Below are positions 20,111 to 31,331 of a stretch of 64,000 nt of DNA, one piece after another. A program made the position numbers and the translations under genes. The stretch is from Linanthus parryae (taxonomy: Eukaryota; Streptophyta; Magnoliopsida; Ericales; Polemoniaceae): contig JALGPY010000010.1 in the NCBI GenBank assembly GCA_023055425.1, positions 55,837,665 to 55,901,664 of the forward strand. The letters run 5' to 3'. Positions within the stretch are counted from its first letter, which is position 1. Each line of letters opens with the position of its first letter. The notes beneath the pieces were generated by a model. The model was not told the origin of the DNA and ran no database searches. It worked only from the letters and a program-made list of their open reading frames with translations.

Positions 20111-23100
20111 TTATACATTTTCCTTTCCACCAAAATAAACTGTACGCCCAAACACAGGATCACTAGAAGGATTATATACGACATCATAGAATTTAGACCC
20201 AGTTTCACTGTTAAAGGATTCTGTGTTAGGATCCACTTCATTTCCAGAACTGTCGATAGCAGTTATCGTTCGAATGTAGGCATCGTAATTGGCATTGCCT
20301 GAAGGAAGATGCCCACTACCCATTTCAGGTCCCGGAACATCTTGTGGACTATACACTTCACCTCCCCAATCAGCATATGTAGCAAAGTTTGTGAGCTCCG
20401 AGAATAGCTTGCTCGGCCAAAACCCAATTGGTTGACTGTCTTTTTCCAATATAAGCATCCAATTTCCATCATTTTCCTATAAATATGAAGAAAAGAAACA
20501 ATGTTAGAACTAAACTTTCGGAATATTTTAATTTTGCTCACGGTAAGTGATCGGATTGAAGTAAAAGGGTATGGAATGTCTGAAGTTACCCTTCGCACTC
20601 TTAGTAAAGTTTCTTTTATTTTTTTCCCTGGAACAGATATGCTTCGTAGAGGATAAGTATAACCAGGAGTTATAGCCGGTGAAGTAACAACGAATCCGCA
20701 TCGCGCATCGAAACATTTGGCTGAATTTGCCTGCATGATGTAAGTAAATTTTAATGAAATAGTAAAACACACATACAAACACGTAGAATGATACGTTGAT
20801 AACTAAAACAATAAGCACAAGAGAAGATATTTACATTTGTTTTTATGAATATGTGAGTGCTAGAGTCACCATATAGAGTTGGATCAACCTGAAAAAAATA
20901 AAACAACTATTCATTTCTTGTATTTTACCCTAAATTAAATAAAACATATAAATTGATGTTTTAAATGTCAAGTCTTCAAGTTGCAAGCATTCGCACCCTC
21001 CATCCAAATTCTATAAACTCATTTCCATGTTGAAGCTTTATTCGAGCAGCACTATATTGTTGTCCGGCAGTGACCGGATTGTACGGGGTAATGTTTCCTA
21101 GTGCTCCCGTGAACTGCTCAGCATTTTTCGTGCGGGCTACTGTGGTCTGCTCAACAATACATCAACGCGATCAGTTCTTCAATGAATCAACAATATGAAT
21201 ACTTTCCGGGTTGAAGCAACCAAACTAAATGGCAGCAGCGATCCAGTGACAATGAAAGAAATTATGATTTCCATGTAAATATGTTGTCATAGGAAAAATT
21301 TCCGATCAATCGAGCGCAGGGGCGGACGCAGGAATTACAGACCATGGGTGCACACTTGCATATAAAGAAAACCTAAAATACATACAACACATATAATAGA
21401 CTAAACTGATAAGAAATTGGTATTGTGAAAACTTTAAACTTCAATTGGAGAAGTATGATTGAAAGCAATAAATTTGAGAAATAAACAATTAAATTGGGGA
21501 AAGGGATTACGAAGCAGATAATAGACTAATCTCATATCTCCATGACCGCAGTTTCTTCCGCAGTCGATGGCTTGCGACCCTCTAGGTTTAGACGAGTTCT
21601 TCGGTCCCCAATTTTATGCCTCTTTGCCTGCTGCAGTGCTACTTCCTCGTCCAGATTGTAGAATCAATAGGGTTGTATTAAAATAAGATTTATATATTAA
21701 GACCTGTGTGTAATTATTTTTATTAGAGGACTTTATTTGAAATAATTGCATTTTCTCAAGGGTAATTTCAAAATGTTTGTGGGTGCAAATATGAAAGAAC
21801 TACAACTAGTTTTGAAAATAGTGAACGCACATGACCCCACATGGCACAACGTGCGTCCTCCAAGACGCTTGACGAGGAGTTACAAGTGAAACGGGAAGCG
21901 GCGGATCAACAGGCGATGAAGGAAATCAAGGCGAACACACTGCCCATTTGCACGGATGGGAATGGATTTCGCCTGAAAGCTCTCGTGCGAATGTCGAGAC
22001 CTTTCGTACGAAAGGTGTTGGAGCTACTGGCTGGGTCGGTTCATTTGTTTCCTAATCCATTCTGAGGTATTTAGAATATCTTGGGAAGCAATTCGGTCTT
22101 GTATGACTATATGTAGGACATATAGGACCTAGGTCCTGTGTTTACATTTGTGGGTTGTATTGGCTGTGGATCGGGCTAGTAAACCATGTAAATTTTGTGT
22201 TCTTGCGTTCGTGCATTCATTGGTCTTGCTTAGCGATACTCTGGTTATAACAAACGGGTATCAGAGGGGTTCATCAAAGTTCCAATATTAAGGTGGAGCT
22301 AAAAAGCTAGGGTTTCACAATCCGGTGAAATTCATAGATAGGATTTCACGATCTAGGTGGAGAACGCGATCAAAAGGGTTTCAGAGCTGCGAAGAACAAC
22401 GTCTGGAGGTATTATCATGATTGGCAAGTTTACTAGGAGGACCAGTTTCAGCCTATGGTAGATAAAGATGAGATCGTTGTTGAAGCAACAAGGGCTTTGG
22501 CTGCCGCTGGCGACAGACAAGAAGGGAGCATCTACAACCACCGCAGAGTAGGGACAACGGAACATAGGGCGCACAAAACTATCATGTTGAGTCTGGCAGA
22601 CGACATGATCATGGAGGTCGCTGATTAAGAGACAGTTGAAGGACTATGGACGAAGGTGGAAAGCTTATATAAAACAAAGTGGCTCACCAACAAGCTCATG
22701 TTAATGGAGAAGCTATTTTGTCTACGAATGACTGAAAATATAGATCTTATAGATCACTTAGATTGTCTAATTTATATTTTGCTTGAGTTGCGAGATAGTG
22801 ATGAGGATGCCGCTTAATTTTGTCGGTGTTTCTACCAAAATCTATGAGGGATCCGTACAGTCTACTTTCGCTAGGAAGAAAATTGTAACCATAGAGGAGG
22901 TAATATCAGCTCTTTACACTAGGGGATATGCAGCATAGGGTTGTATATGGAGATTCAGACGGTTCTATTTTTTGTGCGTTCGTGGCGGCTAAGGGATATA
23001 AGGGTAGCATGAGCAAGGGTTATAAGTTACGAAATGACGTCTGCACATCCGCAAGGAGAAGGGTCATTGGAAGAATGATTGTTTGAAGAAGAAGAAGACA

Positions 23101-24797
23101 TCTGCAGATATTGCTATAGATGGAAGGATTTTGGAGGATGACTACTTTCTCTAGGCACCACAACAATCTATTCTCTTGACGAGGAGGCATATTTGGTATG
23201 GTGTGGGTCTCTGAAGAGAGACACGGTACATATGAGGCTCGCGGCGCGAGGTTACAGGAGTTCCAACGAGAATTAGAGAAACAATGTCGAGGGTGTGTTG
23301 AAAGATCTTGGTGGTAGTTGGAACATCAATAGGTGCATTATTGGAGGGAACTAGGCATAAGTTGGAGAAATCTTTGCGCATGTGGGTTGCGCATTCGTTG
23401 CATGAACTTGGCAAACTTAGAGCAACATACAGAATTGGGTTTCGCATACAGCTGCGAAACAATCGGTTTTTTTGAGGATAGAATCGGCTAATTCAAGTTC
23501 AAGTAGAAGAGAGGATTAAAGGCAAGATGAATATTTGTTAGAATAGTGCCATGAATAAAATCACGAGGCTTGCGAGGAGTTAGAGACGAAGCGGGAAGCG
23601 ACGAATCAACAGATTCGAAGGAAATCAAGGAGAACACACTGCCCATTCGTACGAATGGGATTGGCGTTTGCACAAAAGCTTTCGTGCGAATGGGGCGACC
23701 TTTCGTGCGATAGGTGCTCGAGCTACGGGTTGGGGCGGTTCATTTTTTTCCTAATCATTTTTTTGGGTTGTATTAAATTGTCTTGGGCAGCATGTCGGTC
23801 TTGTATAACTTTATATAGGACATAGGTCGTGTCTTTACATTTGTGGTTTTTATTCTTGGTTTTTCTCAATAAACATTAGTTATTTTGCCTTGGGTGTAGC
23901 TAGCGATCAGGCTAGTGAACCACATTATGTATTATGTTCTTGCGTTCATACATTCATGGTTCTTGCTTTCCGATACATAGGTTATTACTAGAAGACACAT
24001 GAACAAAACGGTACAATAGGTAGAGACATATTAGAAAACTTACGATTGTCCCACGTGCGCCACTCTCAATTGAAACCTTTGAAGCAAGTTTTTCCCTGAT
24101 GAGATCTTCTTTGGTGATTCTCCTAATTAAAATTGTCCCGATCGGACAACCTCCATCCTTTAGGCCACTATGTAGAGTGGCATTTGACAATGTCTGGTTT
24201 GCATTTTCAACCATAAACTGAAATTTCTTTCCAAGCTCTAGCTATTCACATAGGCATAAAATATAATAATTAGTGTAAACTTAGTTACAATAAATTGAGT
24301 CAAAAAGTAAATATTAGGAAGTACCTGGTATGATTCATTTTGTAGTAACGGAAGATCAAATGCAGGTTGCTTGTAGAAATCCACACAATCATATATGTCC
24401 CCGTACTGAGTCTGAGCACATTTTTATTTATATTTCAGAATGTTATTGTTATTAGGTACTTGTATTCTTGAAATTAATATTTTTCTGTACGTAATTCTAT
24501 AATGCATGTTTTTTCAATGTACCTTGATAGTCTTGATTGAGGGTTTGTTGAGTAGTATAAGTTGTTTCTCTAACGCTAGATCTTCTTCTTGAGACAACTT
24601 TGCAACTCCATTGCATCTTACAAAGAGGTAACACAAGAATAGAACCAGAGGGCCTGCATAATAATACTAATTGATTTATTCATTCTATCACATAATGATA
24701 CGAGAAAGTAATTCATGTTTCTATATTCCAAAAGATACCCCACTGGTTTTTGCAGTGTAAGAAGAATTATGAGTTGAAACACATGAATACCTGACAT
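20111..24797 (-). CDS. Neprosin-family secreted protein, 8 coding exons
   Basis: Exons, minus strand: 24797-24791, 24653-24523, 24411-24325, 24241-24044, 21146-20997, 20888-20835, 20730-20590, 20476-20111. All introns have GT..AG ends. Exons 2-8 are whole codons apart from the ATGTCAG split, giving 377 residues without a stop. An N-terminal hydrophobic signal peptide (PLVLFLCYLF) is followed by the propeptide-like activation domain (YDCVDFYKQPAFDLPLL; GCPIGTILIRR) and the neprosin domain (FIEFGWRVDPTLYGD; CFDARCGFV; GNWMLIL; GFWPSKLF; YADWGGEV; MGSGH). Glu187 and Glu296 match the family's catalytic glutamates (Glu188/Glu297 in Nepenthes neprosin, from memory). Neprosins are secreted glutamic peptidases that cut after proline, but most plant members are uncharacterised. 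An alternative exon-7 donor at 20541 would add 16 residues. The fourth intron holds a copia relic. Confidence 0.88.
21317..21809. mobile_element. Possible non-autonomous DNA transposon in the intron
   Basis: Begins CAGGGGCGGACGCAGG and ends near a GGGTGCAAAT block (about 21780), a pattern I associate with common non-autonomous plant elements. There is no ORF and no convincing terminal inverted repeat or target duplication. It may be part of the decayed copia insertion next to it. Confidence 0.25.
21810..23986 (+). mobile_element. Decayed copia element inside the neprosin-gene intron
   Basis: Direct LTR repeats of about 440 bp (about 21810-22252 and about 23540-23986) share CACACTGCCCATT, TCGTGCGAATG and TTCTTGCGTTC blocks. 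GGGTATCAGAGG at 22256 is a primer-site relic. Between the LTRs a copia gag is legible (KTIMLSLADDMIMEVAD at about 22570, VESLYKTKWLTNKLMLMEKL at about 22660), but pol is nearly gone. ACTAG flanks both ends (21805 and 23987) and may be the target duplication. The element ends only 57 bp inside the intron, which it roughly quadruples in length, and it lies antisense to the gene. Confidence 0.7.
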
Positions 24798-24875
24798 ATT
24801 GTTTGATGTATGCCTTGAGAGTTTAGACAGGTAGACAGATCGATGTCTATTGCCCCAACTCAAAAAAAGGTTCCT

Positions 24876-24883
24876 TATAAATA
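24876..24883 (-). promoter_or_regulatory. TATA box of the neprosin-family gene
   Basis: The minus strand reads CTATTTATAAGG about 80 bp upstream of the start codon at 24797, a normal plant spacing. The leader between them is short and AT-rich. Confidence 0.55.
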
Positions 24884-25119
24884 GATAAAAGCAATGGCTT
24901 TTCTTTTTTTTTCTATACAAGCAATGTTTAGTACTTACAATGAATGTGAACCAAAGTATATTACATTTCACATTTATTACGATATAAATGTTTTAGTTCT
25001 TTTGTGACAAGTAAGGCAAAAAGTAAGTCAAAGACAAATTGTCATCTATCAACTAATTTTAACTACAAATGTACAATTTGTCTTTCTAATGGCATATTTT
25101 TCCATGTCCTATCTTATCA

Positions 25120-25400
25120 CTCCCTCCTTCATATGATGTTTGTTTTATTTGACTTTTCACACATATTAAGATAGTGCAAAAGATAATGCAAAAAAATGCA
25201 AACAAATTATGTAATATTTAAATTACCCTTACATATTTATGATGGTAGTACATGCAGTTGTAAAAAGAATAAAAAGAACTAGTTAGTTGAGGGTAAGAGT
25301 GGAAACGCTGGTGCTAAAAAGTGGATGTGTTTTCCAGGAAGACATAATTTTGAGATAAGCTAAAATGACAAACCACACAAATATTTTAAGATGGAGGGAA
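25120..25400. mobile_element. MITE with CTCCCTCC ends
   Basis: Starts CTCCCTCCTTC and ends with GATGGAGGGAA, giving imperfect terminal inverted repeats of the widespread Stowaway-like CTCCCTCCGT type. It is 281 bp with no ORF. TATCA flanks both sides (25115-25119 and 25401-25405), longer than the TA expected for Stowaway. It lies about 325 bp upstream of the neprosin-family start codon. Confidence 0.7.
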
Positions 25401-25752
25401 TATCAATTACAAATTGATGGATGCCCAATTAATAAGTGAATTAATTGATTCCAATTATAGCTTGTCAAATCCAACATTAATGAAATAATATATTGCATTA
25501 ATAGTTGATCAAATCGTACATTAATGCGAATAAAACTCCCTCCATTCAATAAAAAAAGATTATTTTTCAAAATACAACTTTCTAAAATGACATGCATTTA
25601 ATTGCAATGATGATGAGATTTTATGATGATATTGACATAATTGTCCATCATTTCTAACACAATTATATTATTTTTTATTAGACATTGTTATTAATTCCCA
25701 CTTTCAAACATAAATAAATTGCCATAAAAAAAAACATAAATAAATTAAAATG

Positions 25753-25968
25753 TGTTGTAAATCGAGAGACGAGAGAGGTGAGAAAATAAAGAAACAAGTA
25801 GAAGAGACAATAGTGTAGGGAGAGTAGTATTGAGATGTGTATTATTCTCCAACCCTAAGCCTCCTTATATAGGCATTAGGTGGGCTTGTGGACAAGAATA
25901 TAATAATACAAAATACACCAAACTATGCGCTGGATATTCACATCAGTCCAATTACATATTTCATAACA
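25753..25968 (-). repeat. 3' LTR (216 bp)
   Basis: Pairs with 29343-29558. Contains a TATATAAGG-like box (minus-strand complement near 25863-25875). Confidence 0.92.
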
Positions 25969-25996
25969 CTCTCCCTTGAATATTCACCACTACGAT

Positions 25997-26205
25997 GCCT
26001 CGTTAAAACCTTGTCATGAAAAACCCAGTGAGAAAAAATCAATGACTAAGGAAAAAGAGTACATCGGTGAATTCTATTTGCTCAGCCTTGATGATGACAT
26101 TCTTCAGGAACGCATCTTAATAATGTTTGCAGCCTCGTTAAAACCTTGCTTGGAAAAACCCTGAGGGAAAAAAACCATAGCGAAGGGAAAAGAGTGCTGC
26201 ATCTG
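25997..26205. repeat. Duplicated GCCTCGTTAAAACCTTG cassette
   Basis: Two diverged copies of about 75 bp start at 25997 and 26132. Each runs GCCTCGTTAAAACCTTG, then AAAAACCC, GGGAAAA-like runs and AAAGAGT. A similar cassette recurs near the 3' end of some plant copia-type elements, which fits its place just inside the 3' LTR. Confidence 0.65.
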
Positions 26206-26570
26206 GATTGGTTCTCCCCCTCTTGGTAACACCTTTGTACCTGACATACAAAATAATTGCAAGACCACAATCTAATAATATATAATTACTAAAACATAAT
26301 AAAATGCATATTCACCTAAAACTACTCGCGAGTGTACACTTTTGATTTTCTTCAGGCAAATATTATTTCTCATGGGAACCAACCTCCATGGAATTTCACA
26401 AATTTGTGATTCATACAATCGTATTTGTAACTAGTTACTTTTCAACCCATATTTTGTTGTTCCTTAGTCCCCATGACTAAAACAACATTATTATCATTTT
26501 CACCACAGGATGATTATATATATATGAGAATTTATTATGACCCATATCTCATGTTTCTCATTTTACAAGT

Positions 26571-26688
26571 CCCACGCTTAAAAGCGGACATAAACCCAAA
26601 CGTAAGTCTCACGCTTAACAGCGGACATATATCCCACGCTTAGTAGCGGATTTGTAATATCTACATGGATCCCACGCTTAACAGCGGA
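26571..26688. repeat. Four copies of CCCACGCTTAACAGCGGA
   Basis: Copies at 26571, 26608, 26633 and 26671 (18 bp each, 1-3 differences). Each contains a small inverted repeat CGCT-4 nt-AGCG whose loop varies (TAAA, TAAC, TAGT) while the stem is kept. Spacing is irregular. Confidence 0.85.
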
Positions 26689-27552
26689 TATGTAGTATAG
26701 GCATAGATTGTACTTTATGCTTGGGGTTGTTAGTACTTTGAGTACTACACATTTTTGCTCTACATATTCAATTTATTTACCCCCATCAGTCTTCTATGCA
26801 TTTGTTGACTTTCTTTTGGCCAATTACAATTTAGTCAACATTCTTACCATAAAATAATCATATGATTTATGTAGCGCTTCCTCAATTGTATCATCATTAT
26901 TAATAGGATCATACTATTGTATTAAGGTACTTTTAGCTACTTCCAGAGCTATGAGCCTCTTCCAGGGCTATTCAATTACCAACGTTGATTTTGATCCAAT
27001 ATTGATGATGTTATGAACCCCCAAGATTTCTCCAGAATCTTGTGTTCTTAATTTGTAGAGCATTGATATACCCATATCCCAACATAATTTTGGATACTTT
27101 GAATTATGTTCCTCTTCTGGATGATCAACATATATCCACAAGCAACCCTTTTATGCTTAAAGTGTATACCCATATAACATACCCATTAGTTGAGAAGCTA
27201 TCCATCTTGTTGGGATTTTAAACTTACACTAGTACATACCCGAAAGAGACAATAATATTTTTGTTCACGTCATGCAATAGGACCCATTCTCCCCCTCATG
27301 ACGTGAGCAATATTATCATAACCATAATGATATTTCGTGGATGCTTCAGGCATCGATTTGTCTCATATGTACTTTGTGTAAACCAATCCTCAAATTAAAA
27401 TAAAAACATTGACAATAAGCAATCTCTTGGACGCCGTAGTTCTCTAATCAAAGTTTCTCCAAGAAACCAAAAAAGAGACGTAAATGTCAATACTTTTATT
27501 TAAAAGTGAGTGGTTGTAGATTCTCTCTCCAGGGAGATCTTTTGATGTTATT

Positions 27553-28519
27553 TTATAACTCCACGTTATAATATTATTTTTCATAACTTCTGGTATGAAA
27601 ATCACTTTTTATGCATATAAAATGCTTTTGTCCAACCATGGACTAAGAACATCTTCTGGATGCTCTACTTGAATCAGTAACAAGCGTATAACGGCAAAGT
27701 ACTAATGAAGATAAAAAAATGCAAATATGATACAAGAAAAAAAATATAATATAACCTCTTCATGAGGGTGGATCATTACTTGAATTGTAGCAATCTCTTC
27801 AGGAGATAATTATTTATAATATTTCATAACTTCTGGTTATGAAGTCATAACCGCTGGTTATGAGCGATATCATGTAATATGTAACTTCGGGTACATATGA
27901 CATGGCCAGATTTAACATCGATGGCGATTACGAATGCTCTTCAGGAGGTTCGTTTTTTATCCATAATACGAGAACAGAAGAAAAAGTAGCAAAAATAATT
28001 ATAAAAAATAGATAAACCTAGGTAACCAAATATGACCTCTCAGGAGGTTTAGAAGAAAATTGCTGGACATCCTTCAGGAGATCTAAAAGCAATATGTAAC
28101 TTCAGGTTACAAGGCATGGAATAACCACATCTTCTAAAGGCACTTCTTTAATTATGGCGTAACTTCGGGTTACAACCATATCATCGTGTAGTAAAAAAAA
28201 CAAATAAAAAAATAATTAAAGTAAAGTAGCATAACCTCTTCAGGAGGCCTAGAAAAAAATTGTAAAACATCTCTTCCGGAGACGAAAAACAATACATTAT
28301 GACTTCAGGTCATAAAAAAAAAATTGTAAAACACCTCTTCAGGAGATGCAATAATACTACATGTGACTTTAGGTCACCAATTAGTTAACCATATAGTTCA
28401 CAACTTCCGGTGTGAAAATATACTTCTGTAAGCATAAAGCTTAACCCAATACAAAGTTTATTCACTAAAACCTCTTCTGGAGGTTATTGAAAAATCACAT
28501 GACACCTCTCCTGGAGATG
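27553..28519. repeat. Array of about 20 hairpins with a TTCNG-type loop
   Basis: Inverted repeats of 4-8 bp per arm with a 5-nt loop, mostly TTCAG, TTCTG, TTCGG or TTCCG. Clear examples: 27553-27571, 27650-27662, 27793-27807, 27823-27843, 27845-27863, 27877-27898, 28095-28111, 28159-28173, 28235-28247, 28270-28282, 28297-28315, 28363-28377, 28397-28416 and 28469-28485. Stems differ widely (ACCTC/GAGGT, GTAAC/GTTAC, TTATGAC/GTCATAA, TTCATAAC/GTTATGAA) yet remain paired, and three share a single bulged A. Spacers are AT-rich and not conserved. No protein is legible in any frame. Confidence 0.85.
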
Positions 28520-29342
28520 AAACAATGATATACTATGACTCCAGGTACGAACAGACATGATTTAACATCTTATCATTAACTTAAACCAATTATTTTTCAT
28601 GAAAGAAGCCCTATGCTATACTTCTTTTTAAGTGGAAGACACCAACAACACCCGCGATGGGTCTGATTCAAGTACAAGAGAACTACTAGAAGTTTAATTA
28701 ATTAAAACTGGAGCAGGAATCCAAAAAAAGTGGCAGTAGTTTGATCCAGTGAAGTAGTACAGGATCTGTTAGTATTAATTTCTTTCTGTAAAAAAAGTAA
28801 TATGATCAACTATAAGGGGCTAATAATGGAACAAAGAAATTAACAACAAACTCTTAATTTCCAGTGTACTTTTTTTTTTGATAGAAGTAAAAGACAACAT
28901 ATGTAATGTACAAACCCAAAACAAATTTTCTTTTTTTTTACCAATCCTAAAACAGATTAGCGATCATGATAATAAAAGTCTAAGTTCAATAATAACCAAG
29001 CAGTTTTGATTTGTTTTTCTCTACAAATAGTTGACAATAATTTCTTAAAAGAAACCACAGTTCAGAACACATGGTGAACAATGGGCTAAACAAGTTTGTT
29101 TGATTTCTCCACTAAAATATGCTTCACTTGTCGGAAAATTAGAGAATCCAACTGCACAGTACACAAAACTACCAACAATGAAACTGTGGTTTGTCAATCA
29201 CGATTGAATCGATAAGAACAACCCGGAACAAAAATTATATTTACTGTCCGGTAATTCTTTTTCGATTTATAAAATATTAATCTCTTAACTAAACCCATAC
29301 CTGATATCTCTTTGTTTGGTAGAGCACGTCGTGCTGATAACG

Positions 29343-29558
29343 TGTTGTAAATCGAGAGACGAGAGAGGTGAGAAAATAAAGAAACAAGTAGAAGAGACAA
29401 TAGTGTAGGGAGAGTAGTATTGAGATGTGTATTATTCTCCAACCCTAAGCCTCCTTATATAGGCATTAGGTGGGCTTGTGAACAAGAATATAATAATACA
29501 AACTACACCCAACTATGTGGTGGATATTCACATCAGTCCAATTACATATTTCATAACA
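29343..29558 (-). repeat. 5' LTR (216 bp)
   Basis: Pairs with 25753-25968; the primer-site-like sequence adjoins on its left side. Confidence 0.92.
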
Positions 29559-29881
29559 AAATGGACAATTATTATGAGACATCCTCAACTTAAAAAGTTA
29601 ACATTTTTTGTGGGAACGGAGGGAGTAAAATTAACATGCTACTAGTCGAATGAAAATGAAATAAATAAATTTTAAAGTAAAAATGTAATATTAACGAAAA
29701 TAAATTAGAGTTGACACTGGAGGATACTCAGTGCCCAAGAGTACTAACCCCAATAAAATAATTTATAGTGAGATTCATCAGTTCTAGAGCACATGAAGTA
29801 AAGTGGAAAACTTAACTCGTTTATGAGCGGAAGTACAAATATATTCAGCTACATGTATGTATTTACAATAATTTTTTTTTA

Positions 29882-31160
29882 CTAATAGTTAATGATTTTA
29901 AAGAATTTAGTAATAGTGTCCCTATAACATAGTGAAAATGGGGAAGCCCCTGTAAAAATGCCTGACAAAGTGCGGTACGCCCATAAAGCCAAATTCATTG
30001 TGTTTGCCCATTTCTTGTGATCATCTGCAACATTGAGGATGCTGATGAGGGTCTTGTTCGTCGTCTCTGCTTGTCCATTCCCTTTCCGATAATAGAGAGT
30101 GGAGCAAAGTTGTATTATATAATACTCATTTAACTTAGACGCGACATGTCGATTAACGAATGGGGTCCCATTGTGTGAAAGAATAGTGCTTGGGATTCGA
30201 AATCTACAAATGTTGTTTTTAGTAATGAACTTTACTACTGACAATGCATTCGCATTCTCCAAAGGTAAAGAGCTCAGCTGCAGTGAGTTTTAATCAATTT
30301 CCTCTCTAAGCATGTCGTATGGGACCTATAAAATACAGAGCCCATGTGAGAAATTACCACGGTCTCCCTAGTGCGTGAAGATAAACGGATGGAGCAAGCA
30401 CCTAATTTCATTGTATTGGCACTGATGGCGTCTTTTCACTTTTCTTCGATAGTCAACTTCCATGGACGGCCAAAAGTAGCCTAAAGATAAAAGTTGGCGA
30501 CAAATTTTTGCTCCTCCTTTTTGCTCAACTGAATGCTATACTTTCGCTAATTTATCGGTTTCTTGTTCATTGAGACATCAGAGGAGATTTCCCTCAAACC
30601 CTCTTCTTCATATAAGGTCATCACGCAAATCATACATACCAACTTTCTTTTTAATTATTTCGGCATGATTTTTATCAGTTGGGAGGGAGTTACTCTGCAG
30701 AAAATCTATGAAAGTCTTTCGCCAATCTTCACATTCCTCGATAGCGCATACTGCAAGCGTGTCTTTTACTAACGCACAACTATCATATCCTCCTTGTACA
30801 ATTGCACCATATGACCTAATCTGACGCCAATAGATCCGTTGTGGTTGTGCCATTCTATAGATGGAAATTTTGTTTTGCCCACATGATTCCTAATGGAATT
30901 TTTCTTTGTAATCCTTCCCTTCAACTTCCATAACACATCGCAAAAAAATTCCTCCAGGACCCTTGAAGTTTAGCAACCCTTCATAAATATGAAACCCTTT
31001 CGTCATTATCGAATTCGTATCCTCTGAACCCTTGACCCCTGCGTCAATAATAGGTCTTCTTCAATAATCTTTTTCAATGATTTCCATCGCGCATGATTTC
31101 TGTATAGTTGTGAGCGAGCCCTTCACTTCAATTTGTATCGTTCTTGGACATTTGTCTCTC
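29882..31160 (-). pseudogene. Gypsy pol fragment: RNase H end and integrase
   Basis: The best block (29882-30262) reads VVKFITKNNICRFRIPS, HNGTPFVNRHV, GNGQAETTNKTLISIL and ALWAYRT. This is the integrase core of a Tat-like gypsy element, including the last catalytic Glu in GQAE. Further upstream on the minus strand, 30608-30853 holds DWRKTFIDFLQSNSLP, the stretch before the integrase zinc finger. The pieces between are full of stops. No LTR or other domain of this element is visible, so it is an orphan fragment. Confidence 0.75.
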
Positions 31161-31331
31161 ACCAATTTTGATCATAGGGTAGCAAGGGCAGGATGTGCCA
31201 AGATACAAAATAGGAGTGAAAGGAATATAAGTAATTAAAGGGTGAGAGTAAGTTAAGTGTGTTACTCAAGAGAGAGGTAGTAAAGAAATGGGTTGAGAGT
31301 CTTAAAAAAATCCGAACCTCTATGAAGAGGG

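Larger units (their letters stand above)
25753..29558 (-). mobile_element. Complete non-coding LTR element with hairpin array
   Basis: Two 216-bp LTRs (25753-25968 and 29343-29558), TGTTGTAAATCG...TTTCATAACA, differ at only a few positions and are flanked by the perfect 5-bp duplication AAATG (25748-25752 and 29559-29563). On the minus strand a TTATCAGCACGA primer-site-like sequence (about 29329-29340) follows the 5' LTR, and a purine tract (25969-25980) precedes the 3' LTR, so it is oriented minus. The 3.37-kb interior has no legible gag or pol. It is therefore a non-autonomous LTR element, larger than a TRIM. The close LTR match makes it one of the younger insertions here. Confidence 0.92.
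25536..29625. mobile_element. Second CTCCCTCC MITE, split by an LTR element
   Basis: The left part, 25536-25752, begins CTCCCTCCATTC. The right part, 29564-29625, ends GGAACGGAGGGAG. Removing the LTR element and one AAATG copy gives a roughly 280-bp MITE. TAAAA borders both outer ends. It predates the LTR insertion. Confidence 0.75.

Noticed and set aside
20542..20590. Longer exon 7 of the neprosin-family gene ending at 20542
   Set aside because: It keeps the frame, but the extra 16 residues interrupt the family pattern before GNW. The donor at 20590 gives the expected join and places the second glutamate near the known position.
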